Shown here piece after piece: positions 11,930 to 24,801 of a stretch of DNA of 64,000 nucleotides. The notes under the pieces were generated by a model that saw only the letters and a program-made list of their open reading frames with translations, did no database searches and was not told the origin of the DNA. The stretch is from Trematomus loennbergii (Eukaryota > Chordata > Actinopteri > Perciformes > Nototheniidae), in the NCBI GenBank assembly GCA_012861695.1, contig JAAOOA010000016.1, forward strand, positions 21,474,202-21,538,201, given 5' to 3'. The translations under genes and the position numbers were made by a program. How positions within the stretch are numbered: position 1 is the stretch's first letter; each line of letters begins with the position of its first letter.

Positions 11930-12420
11930 ACTGGCTCCCTATGGTTCGCACCCTGCTGCTGCCCACCTGGTGTTCAACACAAGGTTTTCCACACCACTCC
12001 TTCTCTCCGGCCACAACACTGGCTCCCTGTTGCTGCATTCAGTTAAATACTTTGCAGCTGGCCTACTTACCTCAAGCCATTGTCAAACTTACTTTGGCAC
12101 AACCAATGTGCTCCTTTGCCTCTGGCCATCTGACTGCACCTTCACCTTCAGAAGAATCCATGATGAAAATAATCTGTACTGCTACGGCCAAGACTCTAAT
12201 GTGCTTCTACCCTGAAGCGGTGGAATGCCCTTATACAGACAATAACCTCTCGCTAACACTTGCATACTCTCTCATTCTTATTGAAAAGAAAACAAATAAA
12301 CAGACAATGCAAAACCTCTACACACCTGAACTGCAGCACTCTGAACGCACTTCATTTGTTTGTGAATGTGCTTGTACATTTTCAGCTTCAATCCCATTTC
12401 AAAGCTACAGAGACGCAAAA
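11930..12420 (+). pseudogene. degenerate L2-type LINE fragment (C-terminal part of ORF2)
   Basis: Short matches to the C-terminal region of L2-like LINE reverse transcriptases appear in order but in different frames: AAAHLVFNT-RF, then QHWLPVAA (around 12017-12040), then an LAY block, then RWNAL (around 12218) followed by a FLLKRKQINRQ-like basic end. The usual order in intact elements is LVFN, then HWLPVAARI, then WNxLP, then a basic tail. Stops and frameshifts break it throughout, so it is an old fossil. The 201-residue ORF that spans it is accidental. Confidence 0.65.
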
Positions 12421-12980
12421 GATATGCAACAAGTGCTTTCAAAGGCTAAGTAGTACTTTTTACAAATAGTAAACGGTCTTTGGTGTGTAATTTGGTGCAG
12501 TTCCCCTTAAACTTTGGCTGAAAAGTGAGTTCTAAATTCCAAGATGCCTGAGGAAAAAATACATATATTAAAGAAAGGAAAAATGATAACTTTAAGGTAT
12601 TCAAAAAGAAGAAAATATATAGGCCTCTACATATATATTTCTATATATATATGTTTGCATTATTGGCCAACACATGTACCTTATTGGCTTATGCTTAGAA
12701 TTTCTTAAGGAGACACCTTGTTTATTGGACAAGCGTCTGGATGCAAGCAGAGATGTGGGCATGAATGTCAATGTGTTGCCGTTAATAAAACAGATTTAAA
12801 CATTGTGTGTGAGCATGGGTGTCTTGTGTTTTCGGCCTGCCCCGGGCTTTTTGTGGGAGGATATTTTATTGTGTCTCCATGTCTACTTTAGCTGCAGGCA
12901 ACTTGCCTCTTGCTGACAGATGATAACAGCATTTATTCACAATGACTGTGACAGGGAAATCGCGTGAGTATGGTTAAGGA

Positions 12981-12983
<3 letters not shown>

Positions 12984-13019
<36 letters not shown>

Positions 13020-13040
13020 GCGTGTGTGTGTGTGTGCGTG
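12984..13040. repeat. (GT)n microsatellite with GC interruptions
   Basis: TG repeat interrupted three times by CG steps (TGCGTG). Confidence 0.95.
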
Positions 13041-14429
13041 CATTTTTCATTTATGCTCTTGCTTGGGGGAATATTTGATTCCAAAAGGCTTCTGTGTTGT
13101 CGATGAAATTAGTTTAAAGCGTGGTTTAACTGAAAAGCTGTGACGACTGCTTCAACGCCATTCTGAATAAACACTTTGCAAGATCTGAGCTCTCCACTTG
13201 GCACAATATCAATAGTATAAATGAGTTTCCAATTTGCTTTAAAATACCCAAATTAGCCTAAGCCCAACCTTAAGGCCCCTGGATAGAACAAAGACGTGTT
13301 CAATGTCACAAAGATACTGTAAGGCTATAGATTACAACCTGTATGAAACGAACATATAGAAGGAGAACCAAACACCCTTTGTGTGTAACATATTTCAGTG
13401 AGCAGCATTATTTCATAATTTAGTAGTTTGAAGACAGTGTGTATGTGCGGATGTTGCTAAGCAGCAAGAGAAATGGTCCAAAGGCTCTACCTTTCCTAAC
13501 GCCTTGAAGAGTTATAACCCTTACTCTTCACTGGGACTGATGCTCCTTCTGCATTTCTGTTTTGTATCGACAGCTCTGTATTGTGTGTGTTTGCTTTAGT
13601 GCCCAAACACTTTTGAGTATATTGAAGTATATTCTCTTAAAAAGATTGACCCCAGCTGTCTTCTCTTTTGTTTGTGTGTGTGTATGTGTGTTTAAAAACG
13701 CTCCAGTCTGAGCCCTGGCAGTTTCACACGCTGACACACACACACTCCCTCTCTAGACTGCAATCGTCTCCCGTCGGCTGAATCAGAACTACAGTCTGCT
13801 GAGGCTGATAATACAAACAGGTGAATCGCTGGCAGAATCTTGAACATGCAGACACGCACACCTTGTTCGTTTAATTGGTACACCGAGGGATAAAGGTGGT
13901 TCGATGGCAGCTGCATCAAGATAAGTTGCTTATTACTGGAGCACGTGGAGACCTTCTGACTCCAATTTCATATTTCATGTTGGAGTAAAAACATTATAAC
14001 TACCATATCTTCCCAGTGGGGGGAAGGGTATCAAAGAATGAAATCTGAGTAGCGCATGAAATGAAAAAGTCTTTCAGATCCCAATAAATAGACTCACTAA
14101 TGCGACAACTGCAAAGTCATTTTTCCTTGTTCCTGAAAAGGTCATATTTACATTCAAGGTTTCTACAACTATTCAGAAAAAAAAACTGATCTTGACATGT
14201 GGGTAATTGTTGCATAAACAGAGACATTTTGGGGAATTTATTTTTGTGTTAATATAATATATAGTCTGTAATAATGTATGTGAAGGCTGTTTACTTGGAG
14301 AAGTCTTAGGATCGTGCCCTGGGGTTTCTTGTGGAGATTGCAGAGGACAATTGGAGCTGTTGCTGCTACGCCCCATCTGTTCCTTATAAACCAAAATAAG
14401 AGCTTTGTGTGTATCCTTAGAAAGTCAGA
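13041..14429. other. intergenic stretch, nothing recognised
   Basis: No supported feature; a few short TG/CA runs near 13.7 kb only. Confidence 0.55.
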
Positions 14430-15230
14430 CATGTTTTCAGAGGATGTTGGGCTGTGCCAGGGTCGTCCTTTGTCACCGATGGGTGTAATTCCTAGAAAAG
14501 ATCTCAAGGCAAAACGTGGTAGAGGAGAATGTGTGGTTTGGGGACTTCAGTATAATTTCTCTCTATGGTTCAAGGCTTTTATTGGTCATACGAACATAGC
14601 TACGACGTGTAGTTATGACGATGAAAATCTTGGGTCACAGGCTCCTCCAACAGTGCAAAACAATAAAACTGAAAATGCTCTTGCAGGTGACGTACCCCTA
14701 TTGGCTTCAGTGACCTTCAGCATGCACTAGGGCAATTTGCAGTCATGTGAAGAGGTCTGGTTGTGAATCAGCACTTCTGATGATGAAGCCATGGCTCTCG
14801 GCTAATAAATGATGGATTTCGATCTTGGGAGTGAGTTGCCCCAAGTGCAGGAGTTCAAGTAACTCAGGGTCTTGTTCACAAGTGAGGCTAAGATGAAGCC
14901 TGAGATCAAGATGGATGGTGCTGCATCGGCAGTAATGCAGCCATTTGATGGGACTGTTGAAGTGAAGAGGGAACCAGGTCTGAACTTAAGGCAAAGCTTT
15001 CAATTTACCAATTCATCTACGTTCCCACCCAAGCTTTGGGAAGTAATGAAAAGAACAAGATCGCAGATTCAAGCAGATTCAATAAGATTCCTCGTTAGGA
15101 TGTCAGTGTTTACTCTTAGAGATAGGTTAACATCTCTATCTGTCTGAAGAACTGTGGATCCTTCCCACCAGCTCAGGGGGTTTGTGCATCTGATAAGGAG
15201 AGACTGGAATAACTTACTGAGCCTGCTGCA
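14430..15230 (+). pseudogene. RTE-like LINE fragment (reverse transcriptase to C-terminus), decayed
   Basis: A reverse transcriptase motif GLCQGRPLSP (14449-14478) corresponds to the family's GxRQGCPLSP block. About 350 bases later comes ELPQVQEFK, stop, LRVLFTSEAKMKPEI, then GAASAVM, then RTRSQIQADSIRFL and LRDRL. This is the YLGVLFTSEG / RIGAASAVM / ERTRSRIQAAE / LRDR string of a LINE very common in teleosts and related to the RTE/BovB type. A stop codon sits where YLG should be, and the FADD catalytic block between the two parts is not readable. One 91-residue ORF (14872-15147) covers the C-terminal part. It is non-functional. Confidence 0.75.
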
Positions 15231-15803
15231 AATACTACCCTACCCATCATTATTGTGTTTTGCATGGTTATTTGCCTTCAACACTTTATATGGATACCAT
15301 TTTAGATATTCATAGGGTGCGCTATTTAAATAAAAAAGGAAAAATCAGTCAATGCCCTGCCACAAGTGGAGTTGTTAGTTAGCTAGTTTGAATAGGTCAA
15401 AGATTGCTGTTGCTGCTATGACAACTGAACTTGCCTTAATTGATCAATTCCCATTTTTCTTATAGGAATTTATCTTATCTTATCTCAATGGCCGGCTTAT
15501 TTTCTGCAAACTGTAAATGTGGCATCTGGTGGTGTGTGTGTGTGGGAGGCAGTGTGTCTGATAAACTATTTTTTTTTTTTTATTGAAATCCCCCTGAGAT
15601 ATTACATTTACATCATATTTCAAAAGACATCATGTCCTGTTTTTAGACAGCTAACAGCCACACGGCTGAGCTATTTTAAGCTGGTCGAGGCGAGTTTACA
15701 GATTGAATGGCTTTAAAGCAATTAGCTTGTCCACTGCCTTCTGATATTCTGTACATCAGGACCACATGAGAGTCTGGAGAATGTATAATGAGGAGAAAAT
15801 GGC

Positions 15804-16925
15804 TTAAAGTGGACCTATTATGCTATATTGGAAAAATATATTGTAGGGCCATACCTATACAAAACATGTCTGTGAAGTTTTTTGCTTAAAATACCAAACA
15901 GTTCACCCATTGTAGCCATGCCTCATACTGCTCATACCCCTCTTTTGCAGCCCTGTTAGAGAAACGCGGATTTTGGGTCCTTAGCTTGAAAATAAATAAA
16001 AGAGGAGGCGGAGCTAATGCCTGATCAGAATTCTACCGGAGTTAAATTCTGCTGTGATAAAACGCCATCCTGTTCTAAACCACATCAAGGATTATTTCTG
16101 AAACAGTATGGAGCTCAAAATGCTTTTTCTCTTGCAGTCACATACTGTATGCAGAAGTATTATTTTAAGCAACACATTAAGTTGACGAAACACTCGAGTC
16201 AAATGTAATTAAAGTCAGATCCACTCGTGTCTTAGACGGGCAGTGATATCATAAACCTGTTAATGTACGCATTCAAACACTTTTTCTTTTACCAGCTGTA
16301 TTCACCTTGCAGGTGCAGCTATGTGGCTTTTATCCTGGATAAAGTGTTTAAGTCATGGATGTTTAAAGTTTAACGTCTTCATATTTGTCTAATATTATAG
16401 TTTACTTTTCATTCAGGAAGTATGACGCGCTGCGCTGTCAGTATGCTTGTCCATGTTTGTGATTGGTCGAATGCTCCAAATACCACCCCTTTCATGTGAG
16501 CACCTAACTAGCACCTAACTAGATAGGGCAAAGCTGGCTTGAGTTAACGAGTTGATAACCAGCGTCTCAGGAAAGTTTAGCGAGAGCACGTTTGTTTGGG
16601 ATTAGGTAAGCCGGGCAAATCAAACATATCCAGGTTAGGTTGAACCGGCTTCGTAGTACAGGCCTCAGGTTAGCACTGAGTGTTAGCGAGGCTTGCTAAT
16701 GTAAACAAAGATGAGATTACGTCCAAAACACGTCAGGCATTGTTTCTGATGGCAACTCTCTGTGGGTCCGCCGCTGATTTGACGTCATATCGGCAGCAAA
16801 TCTGTATCCGCTTGTTGTACCCCCGTTTTTAAAAGATTTGGGTACGGAGGAAAATAAAGGGTTTTATTTTCTGACGCTGCGTGAGTTCCCCGACACTCAA
16901 AAAGTGCATTAAAGGTCCCCTTTAA
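15804..16925. mobile_element. TTAA-flanked element, family B (long copy)
   Basis: TTAA at 15804-15807 and 16922-16925 bound a body of 1,114 bp with terminal inverted repeats AGTGGACCTATTATGC and GCATTAAAGGTCCCCT. The left 120 bases (ending near CAAAATACCAAAC-type sequence) match the inverted right end of the copy at 27607-28557. No transposase remnant was seen. Confidence 0.8.
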
Positions 16926-17234
16926 TGCAGCTGTATGAAGTAAGCTAAAATACATCTAACAAAACCTCCCCCTAGATTTTAAGTGTGTAAGAGATAATAG
17001 CAGTTTCAGCACCTCAATGTGAAAAGAAAATCTTATCTTTATAAAAACATGTGTGACATGTCAAGCATTGATTTATAAACTAGTGAACTGTGCAATGAGT
17101 GCAACAGCAGAATAACATTTCCTCCATGACTAAAATAGAAAGCAAATATTGAGAATATACAAACGACTAGATGAAAAAGATGTTTCTAAGAGTTCCTCTT
17201 AAAAAGGAAACAGCACTCTGATGATCACCACGTA

Positions 17235-18005
17235 TAATGGCGCGTTTCCACTACAGCGCGGAGCACGGTTTAAGAGGGCTGTGACGTCAGCGGCCCGTCT
17301 TTGGTTGCGTTTCCACTTGGCCTAGTACCGGCCGGCAGGTCCTAATTCACAGTTTTTCTGGCCTCATAAAATCGTGGGTCTAGGGCCAGAGACAACGAGG
17401 CTGAGTCGGGCTGAGTATGCTAAACTAGAGAGAGGATCGCTGGCAAGGGGGCTACAACTACAACAAGATGGACATATTTGACCGTGATTTAATTGTAATA
17501 CACGTTTCAAAATGATGCCGAAGTAACAACATACTGATACCGGTTAGTAAAAACCATGAATTAATGCTTTGACAAGTCTGCAGACAGACGGCAGGCGAAA
17601 AACCTTTTAAAATGCGTGTTTTCTAAATGGAGAATGGCTAAGCTAACGCAGTATATGCTCCGACCGTCCACACTCACAACAACGGCCTATACAGACATAA
17701 ATAAAGCAGCGACTGTATTCGCCATGACACAGGCAGTCTGTGGTTTGTACTTGTTTAACTTTTCTCTAGTTTCTGAACATATATGAGGAGCTGTGAGCTC
17801 TGAGTGCTAACAGCTAACGGCTGTGTTGTTTTTCTGGGGTTCTCATTGAAGATGACGTCACGGCTCCGCCTACACTGCGTTACTATAGATACTACCCCAG
17901 TTCCTAAACTGTAATGGAAATGCGCCATAAAGTGAGCCAGTCCTAACGAGGCCTAGCCATACCGAGCGAGGCCGTGCGAGGCCGTGTAGTGGAAACGCGC
18001 CATAA
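17235..18005. mobile_element. PIF/Harbinger-type MITE with TAA target duplication
   Basis: The body (17238-18002, 765 bp) begins TGGCGCGTTTCCACTAC and ends GTAGTGGAAACGCGCCA, a 17-bp perfect terminal inverted repeat. It is flanked by TAA on both sides (17235-17237 and 18003-18005), the 3-bp TWA signature of PIF/Harbinger. A second, imperfect pair of ends lies inside (17303-17322 and 17909-17930). It is markedly GC-richer than its surroundings and carries two full TGACGTCA motifs. No transposase ORF. Confidence 0.85.
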
Positions 18006-18263
18006 GTGATGTTCTGTAAAATAGTGGCCAAAAATCATGTCATCCAGTAGCCCATTAGAAAGAAGATCAAGAGGATACAGAGAGAAAGGAGTTTCTCTTT
18101 CAGCGATGAGGGAGAGAGCCAGAGATTGACTGTGGAGGTGTTTGATAAACCAGTGGTGAAATTACTTTCACTGTTCCACTCTCGCCTTCAGCAGAAGTAC
18201 AGCTCCCATCGCCAACCCCAGACCTGGCAATTGAGAAGAAAATGCTGATCAGTCATGAAACAG

Positions 18264-18325
18264 TTGTGTGTATGTGAGTGTGAGTGTGTGAGTGTGAGTG
18301 TGAGTGTGAGTGTGTGTGTGTGTGT
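18264..18325. repeat. (TG)n / (TGAGTG)n microsatellite
   Basis: Mixed GTGTGA and GT units. Confidence 0.9.
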
Positions 18326-20185
18326 CTTTCTGGTAGCTTGTACGCAGGCAGGCAACGTGTGCTTGTCTGCAGGAGAGTTTCATTATCCAGTAGCTGATCC
18401 CCTACAGTAGCCAGATAGCATGATCTCTGCATCAGTCTCTCAGACTCTGAGGGCCACAGCTAAGAGATTCCATATATGGCAGTGAGCTCAGGCAATCAGA
18501 ACTGGGATATCCATCAAAGAGCTGGCCACGCTGCCCTGTGCAGCTCACTGAGCCGATTTCCAGCCTCATAATACTTTCCAAATCATCACTCCATTAGTCT
18601 GGAGAGAGAGGTAAATAGGGAGGGGGAGAAGGATGAGGTGGTGAGGGTTGGGAGGAGGGAGAAGAAGTGACAAACGAGACAAAGCTCATTGATTTTTCCT
18701 TTAAAAGAGATCATTCAGTGCAGTCAAGCGAGTTTTGTGTTTTTAGAGCTCTTGGATGGTGGGACAATAGAAGACTCTTACAGACCAGCTCTGAACAGAA
18801 AAGTCAATTCTGCTCATGCTATTTTCCTGCAACATGTGTAAGGAAAACGGGCAAGACCATTTAGAGAGGTCTTTAAATGTGGCATTTTCAGAATACAGCC
18901 ATCCCTATTAATTACAAGCATCACTACTTTACAACAACACCAAGATGCCAAGTTGCAACATATTAACCGTGACAGATGCTTTCTTTACAACGCCCCCATT
19001 GCTGGCCAATAACCATTTACAAGGTAGTTTGGCATTTTATTATCTCTTTTTATTTAGATACATTAAACCATTACATGCAATACTTCATACTTCATAAACC
19101 CTAAGAAATCACAGTGTCAAGAAGGTCATGCTGGAGACATTAACCCCAGGATCATTCTCCACTGAGGTTTTATGTTGCTCGATGATTGGACAGAGCTCGC
19201 CAAGCAGATTATACCATTTTACACCATTCAATGTTACGTTTTACAAACATTTACAACCCACGGTTTCAGCATTTTCCAGACATTCCCATATTATGATAAG
19301 CCTTATCACAGCTGACAGATACAATGTATGTTGCATTTAAACATTTCCAGTGGGAGATTTTGTTCTGCGTTGCTAATTAGAAAATAAACCCTAAAGAATT
19401 GCTGTCGGACCATATGATTAACACTTCCTTCTTTGAGAGCCAACTTCCCTTGCCGAGGCCATCCTGGCAGTTACAAATTGGCCACCAGTTGTCTTGTGGG
19501 CAGGAGACAGAACGTGGAGGAGATAAGCAGAACCTCACCTTCTTGCCAAATAACACGACAGATTACAAAAAAATTACTCGTGCATATTCTGCAAAACCCA
19601 TTGCTTCCTCTATCATACGAGGAGACAGCTACTATACACTGACGTCCTATAGATGACTGCAGACCACAAACCCCCCACCCCCAACACCAACCCCTCATAA
19701 AATAGGATGTCATGGCTTCAGGGGTTACGCACAGGGATAGTAATTGTTGTGCTAGTGTCAACCCCATGTGGAAATGCCCACACTCACACACATTTAAATG
19801 TCCATGTTCTAATTAGCATGCCTGTCTGCACTCATATGTGCACACACACGCTTCTAATGCATAAGGGCAGCAACACTGCTAGTACTTTACTTGCTGTAAT
19901 CCTTGTATGATTACACTTGCAGACCCTTAAGCAAGCAAACTTCACCTCATAAATAACCTTAATGCTAAACTGTTGCACGTGCCACTGTCACAACTATTTT
20001 ATATATTATTTCTTAAACCTGTATAGTCAATACTATAAAATGTACTTATTCCATACATGTATGTGTAAATTGTTTTTATGCGAATTAATGGATTCAAAAA
20101 GGGTGTGCAGAAATCGATTAACAAAGATAATAATGATTATGACAGCTTCTGTAACATTTTATTTTGGCTATTTTGCTGATTTTTA
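18326..20185. other. intergenic stretch, nothing recognised
   Basis: No exon or mobile element supported on either strand. Confidence 0.5.
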
Positions 20186-20290
20186 AAATGCTAACCATCT
20201 TAATTTAGCACGTTAGCATGCTAACATAAAACACTGCAGAGGCTGATGGTAATGTCATTAGTGTTGCTGGAAGTACTGACAAATGAATGG
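20186..20290 (+). repeat. fragment of a common teleost dispersed repeat (GTTAGCATGCTAACA type)
   Basis: GTTAGCATGCTAACA followed by AGAGGCTGATGGTAATGTCA is a combination I recognise from an abundant fish repeat. Another part of the same family appears to be present near 55.6-55.9 kb (CCAAATTTCATGGCAA and TTAGCATTTAGCTC). Class not assigned. Confidence 0.5.
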
Positions 20291-21886
20291 ATACATAAAG
20301 GCAACCTCACAACACAAACAACCAAACACACACACCCACAGACACACACAGAACATCCACCATCTGCCAAAGGCTCATATGATAAGATTTTCTCAGAATA
20401 ATTCAATATTTATGTAGTTAACCTTTTCATCCTAAGTGAGTTAGAAAGGCTTAAATAAGCAACTTTCTCCTGTTGTTTCAATAAGTGCTGCTTCATGACC
20501 TGTCTAATGGAGCAAACTATCCGCTGTGCATGCCTCGTTTCGCCCAAAAGCAATTTAGTTTAATGTATGCATGAGCAGAAGCAAAACAATCGATACACAT
20601 GAATCTATTATCTATGGTGTCAAATATAATACAGAGCAATCTGCTGCAAAGAACTCTGCTTGAGTTTGTATAGCTTTACCTCCTCTTCCTCTGGGCTGAG
20701 AGCAGACAGGCGCTAAAGTGACAAACCATCGCCTCTAAAGAAACGTGGTACTATTGGACAGGACAGGTTGAGGCTATCCAATAATATGTTCATATCAGAT
20801 ATCTCTGCAACACAATATATAAACATCTTTGACAAAACATCATCACCAACATCTTCATGTTATGGAACCTTTAGAGAATATATTACTCCTAGAATATGCG
20901 TTTGAAGACTGCACAAAATATATTCACTGATTTCATTATGCAAAATCGAGAGATATGAAGATTTGAATAAATATTATTTTATCCGAAATGTCACATGTTC
21001 TGTGTCTCTGTTGATCTGCTTTTCATCGGTAGAGAGATATATGTGGAATAAATACAGTAAATTAGAAAATGTGCAAATGTTTGGGTTTAATCTTTTAAAC
21101 CCTGCTTATCAGTCACTGTATTATTAAAATGTAATGAATTAACACCAGGTGGGAAAGAAGGTGGAATATGACTGTGTATAGTTAATAGAAATGTGTCTTA
21201 ACCACAGTATATTAGCGTACAGCTATTTTAATAAGGTGTATTCATATTTGTATTTAATGTTGATATCTATTTTTAAAAGACACAGGCCTAAACCAACGCC
21301 ACACAACACAATTATTTATATTATTCAAGTAAGTTGACCTCATGCAAATGCTGAGAGCAAATGTCTACCAGAACACATAGACAAATATGAACTTGGACAT
21401 TAGCATATTATGGCCCCTTTAAACAGTTCTCAAAATGCGCTTCTGATATCAGCTAAATGAGCATCAGTTTCTCCGTGTAGAAGTGTTCGCTACACACTGA
21501 TGAATTGCTGAGGGCCTTAAAAATAAACATGAGGCTAGGGAATTAAAATCAATAGAGTAAAGGCACATAGCAGATCGAGGTTAATGTAACATGACTCGCT
21601 GAGGTGAGAGAAAGTGGGATGAGGCTCACCTCCGAGGCAACGGCTGCGCATCAATGGCTCATTCACATTTTGACCGGAGCCACAACTCCAGAGGGCACGG
21701 CGCACTGAGGCATCGAGAACCGAGAGGTCAGTGGATTCTATAGAGGAGAAGAGAAGAGAATTCACGCAAGAGTAAAGATGAGAGCAGTCGCTAATGGGGA
21801 CATGTTAAATGAAAAACATCTCCTTAAGAATGACTTAACTCACTCAGCATTCTAAACGCATGTTCATAAACTCAGATTCTGCTTGC
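20291..21886. other. intergenic stretch, nothing recognised
   Basis: Very AT-rich; no supported feature. Confidence 0.5.
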
Positions 21887-22400
21887 TTAAAGGTCTCCTA
21901 TTATACTGTTTTTCATCAATATATTATAGGTCTCAGATATATACAAAACATGTCTCTGAAGTCTTTGGCTCCAAACACCAAGCAGATCATTGCAGCATCC
22001 CATAATCCCCTCTGTTTCAGCCCTGTTTCAAAAGTGCTGATTCTGTGTCTGTTACTTTAGATGAAAATAAGGAGCCACTCCCCACGCCCCTCTGAGAGAT
22101 ATTTGGTTAAAAAGAACCCAATGGTGCTCTAGGAGGAGATTCAGGTGATAAGGTGGGGGGGGGGTTACCTTGGTTGGTGATTGGCTAATGGTGACACAAG
22201 CCAAAAAATCGTTATGACATCATAAAGTGGCCAAAATCTGATCAGCTCATTTTCAGACAGGCTTTTATATAAATGGATCAGGACGAAAAGAGAGAGAATC
22301 TTTTTTCCTGAAACTTTCAGAATCTCTTTACACAGAGGGGACACATGTTGATGTAGAAGAGACATGAAAAAGTGGATTTTGCATGATAGGTAACCTTTAA
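21887..22400. mobile_element. TTAA-flanked MITE, family B-like
   Basis: TTAA at 21887-21890 and 22397-22400 bound a 506-bp body with ends AGGTCTCCTATTATAC and GCATGATAGGTAACCT (12 of 16 positions pair). The segment after the left end (ATATACAAAACATGTCTCTGAAGT-like) parallels the copy at 15804. It also carries a 10-base G run. Confidence 0.75.
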
Positions 22401-23202
22401 GAGATGGAACATCTGATGAACATGCTGCAAGTACAGTTTAGGATTCACATTGGGAAAGCTGAATTAACAGAAGTTGTAAGGACAGTCAAGCGAGCCCCTC
22501 AGAGCCTCCATTTCCAAAATGTCTCTGCAGACAACAGGGATTCTACAGATCCTGTGCAGTTCATGCAATGCTTGCTTGAATGTCAGATGAACTACATTTA
22601 TTGAAATGAAATGCGTGGTGTTTTCATTTTGAATTTACCATCTGCGTTTTGATATGTGTCTTGGGAGAGGAGATTAAAGACCATTAACCGAGTGAATCAG
22701 GACACCTGTCATTGAGTCATTGGGAGTAATAAGATCCCAATTTCACTGGGGGGACATTTTCACAGATGAGCTAAGCTTTAAATCACTATAAATAGGGCTA
22801 TGTTTAAAAAATTAAGAGTGTTAATATGTAAAAGCAATACAAGTTGATCCCTGCAGTGGGTTAATGACGAGCTCTTTGCAGTCATCAGTGGTTCTGCACT
22901 CAAAGCAACGTGTTCAACAACACCACAAAAAACAAATCCCACAGAAATTATTTTCAGATGACCCCGCAGTGATTTCAATTTGCTTTTAGATTTATTTCAC
23001 TGTTAGGGGCACAAATATAGGCTGAACTGTCCTAACTTGTAGCACCTGGGGGAAGGAAACTCACTGTCATCTCAGTCCAGGGAAACACAGCTTTGGTATT
23101 TACTTCTGAGTGCCATCAAATATGCCTCCCCTCACCAATGTTTTAACCTAATTCAAGTTCAGTCAGAGACCCAACCAGGGTCAACTATGCAGTGGGATCT
23201 GT

Positions 23203-23204
<2 letters not shown>
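22401..23204. other. intergenic stretch, nothing recognised
   Basis: No supported feature. Confidence 0.5.
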
Positions 23205-23262
<58 letters not shown>

Positions 23263-23267
23263 TGTGT

Positions 23268-23343
<76 letters not shown>

Positions 23344-23368
23344 TGTTGTGTGTGTGTGTGTGTGTGTT
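23205..23368. repeat. (GT)n microsatellite with GGTGTG interruptions
   Basis: 164 bases of GT broken by four GGTGTG steps and one TTG step. The long repetitive ORFs across it are artefacts. Confidence 0.97.
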
Positions 23369-24149
23369 CCCCATGTTTGAGCCATGCTATCTCCACTGTG
23401 CAGCCCTGCACCCTGGGCTCTGCCTGAACTGACAGACTTGCACTGCAACCCCCCAAATGCCACCAACACAGAACCTCTCTTGGCTCTGGTGGTTGTGCAT
23501 GTGTGTGCAGAATGTGTGTGGACATGTATGTGATAAAAGTTTAATCCTATACAAATGAGGTGTGTCCTACTTGTCCAGTGTAGTACACATTTTGCATTGG
23601 TTAACATGACATGGAAGCTATTAATAAATAATCTCAATACAAATACGTTCATAAGGGTATGCATATAAAATAAAAGTTGGAATAAAATACAATACCTAGA
23701 TGTGTGTGCTACTGATACAGTGTGGTATTACGAGTCAGCATTGATTAGGTGGCATTTGGTCACATCACATGGAAACTATTGAAATGAAATGTGACTTTTC
23801 AATAAAGAAACTGCTTAATTTTCACAGTATTCATATATAATAGAAAACGCACTGAAATCCAATAAAAAGATGTCTCCCACTAGTCCAATGTAGTTATACA
23901 ATTTGCATTGATTTTGAGTCATAAGGCCACATCATCCATCCATATTCTATTTAAACACTGCTGCATTGATTTAAAGTTGCTGGTTCAGGTACTGTAGGGG
24001 CTGTACGTACATGTGTAGGTGCAGTCCATATCGATGGATAGAATTGAATTAAAAATACAAATATAAGTTGTGAATAACATTGTTATGCTCCTCTGACATA
24101 GATCATAAAATACAGCGGTGTAACTAAACAATGGACAGTTGATGTTCTA
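23369..24149. other. intergenic stretch, nothing recognised
   Basis: Contains weakly similar AT-rich segments near 23.57 and 23.88 kb (both with AGTCCAATGTAG-like text) but no assignable element. Confidence 0.45.
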
Positions 24150-24411
24150 AAATTACCACTCCAAATAAATAGAATAGAATAGAATTCCTTTATTGTCATC
24201 GCACCAGGTACAACGACATTTAAAAAAGCAATCCTCGCAGTGTATTCCCACATAACACGAAAAATATGTATCTATATAAACACATACACACACACACACA
24301 TATATGCTCACACATCCATACCAACATGCATACATGCCCGCACATCATTTAAATACAGTTTACAATATAAAATATACAGGGATGATATTTGGCATCTCTG
24401 ATGTCGATCAG
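24150..24411 (-). mobile_element. LINE 3' UTR/tail (minus strand), part 2 of a split element
   Basis: On the minus strand the sequence ends AAATGTCGTTGTACC, GATGACAATAAAGG, then (ATTCT)n. That is the typical 3' tail of CR1/L2/Rex-type LINEs. It is separated from its coding part (24802-25080) by the MITE at 24412-24801. Confidence 0.7.
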
Positions 24412-24801
24412 TTAAAGGTGGGGTAGGTAATTTTGGAGAAACCAGCTCGAGATCGCTAGAATTTGAAAATACACAGCCGGAAAAAATCTGCCACTTCCTT
24501 ACAGAGCCCCTCCTCCAACACACACGAACGCGCACATGACCAATGAGGGCACGAGATAAGTCTGTGCACAGATGGAAGGCTGACAGGCAGGTAGGCCATC
24601 CAGTTATTTTAGCCGGGCCGGCTAAAATGATTGGTCGTGCTTTTTACAGTACTACGGCTTCCACAGATGACATTTTTTTATGGATTTTTTGTCAAAGCAC
24701 TTAAGATATTCATTGCTATCGGGATGTTAAGAGCATTCCATGGAATATAACAAAAAGTGTATCTCGAGCCGGTTTCTCAAACTTACATACCCCACCTTTA
24801 A
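24412..24801. mobile_element. TTAA-flanked MITE with long inverted repeats, inserted in a LINE
   Basis: TTAA at 24412-24415 and 24798-24801 flank a 382-bp body. Its ends pair over about 38 bases: AGGTGGGGTAGGTAATTT and the inverse of AGGTGGGGTATGTAAGTT, each continuing to a shared CTCGAGAT. It lies inside a minus-strand LINE. Confidence 0.88.

Noticed and set aside
11848..12453. 201-residue ORF, the longest in the window
   Set aside because: It runs across frames of an L2 LINE fossil; the recognisable LINE matches lie in other frames.
14314..14730. 138-residue ORF as a host gene
   Set aside because: It includes a reverse-transcriptase motif (GLCQGRPLSP) and belongs to the decayed RTE-like LINE.
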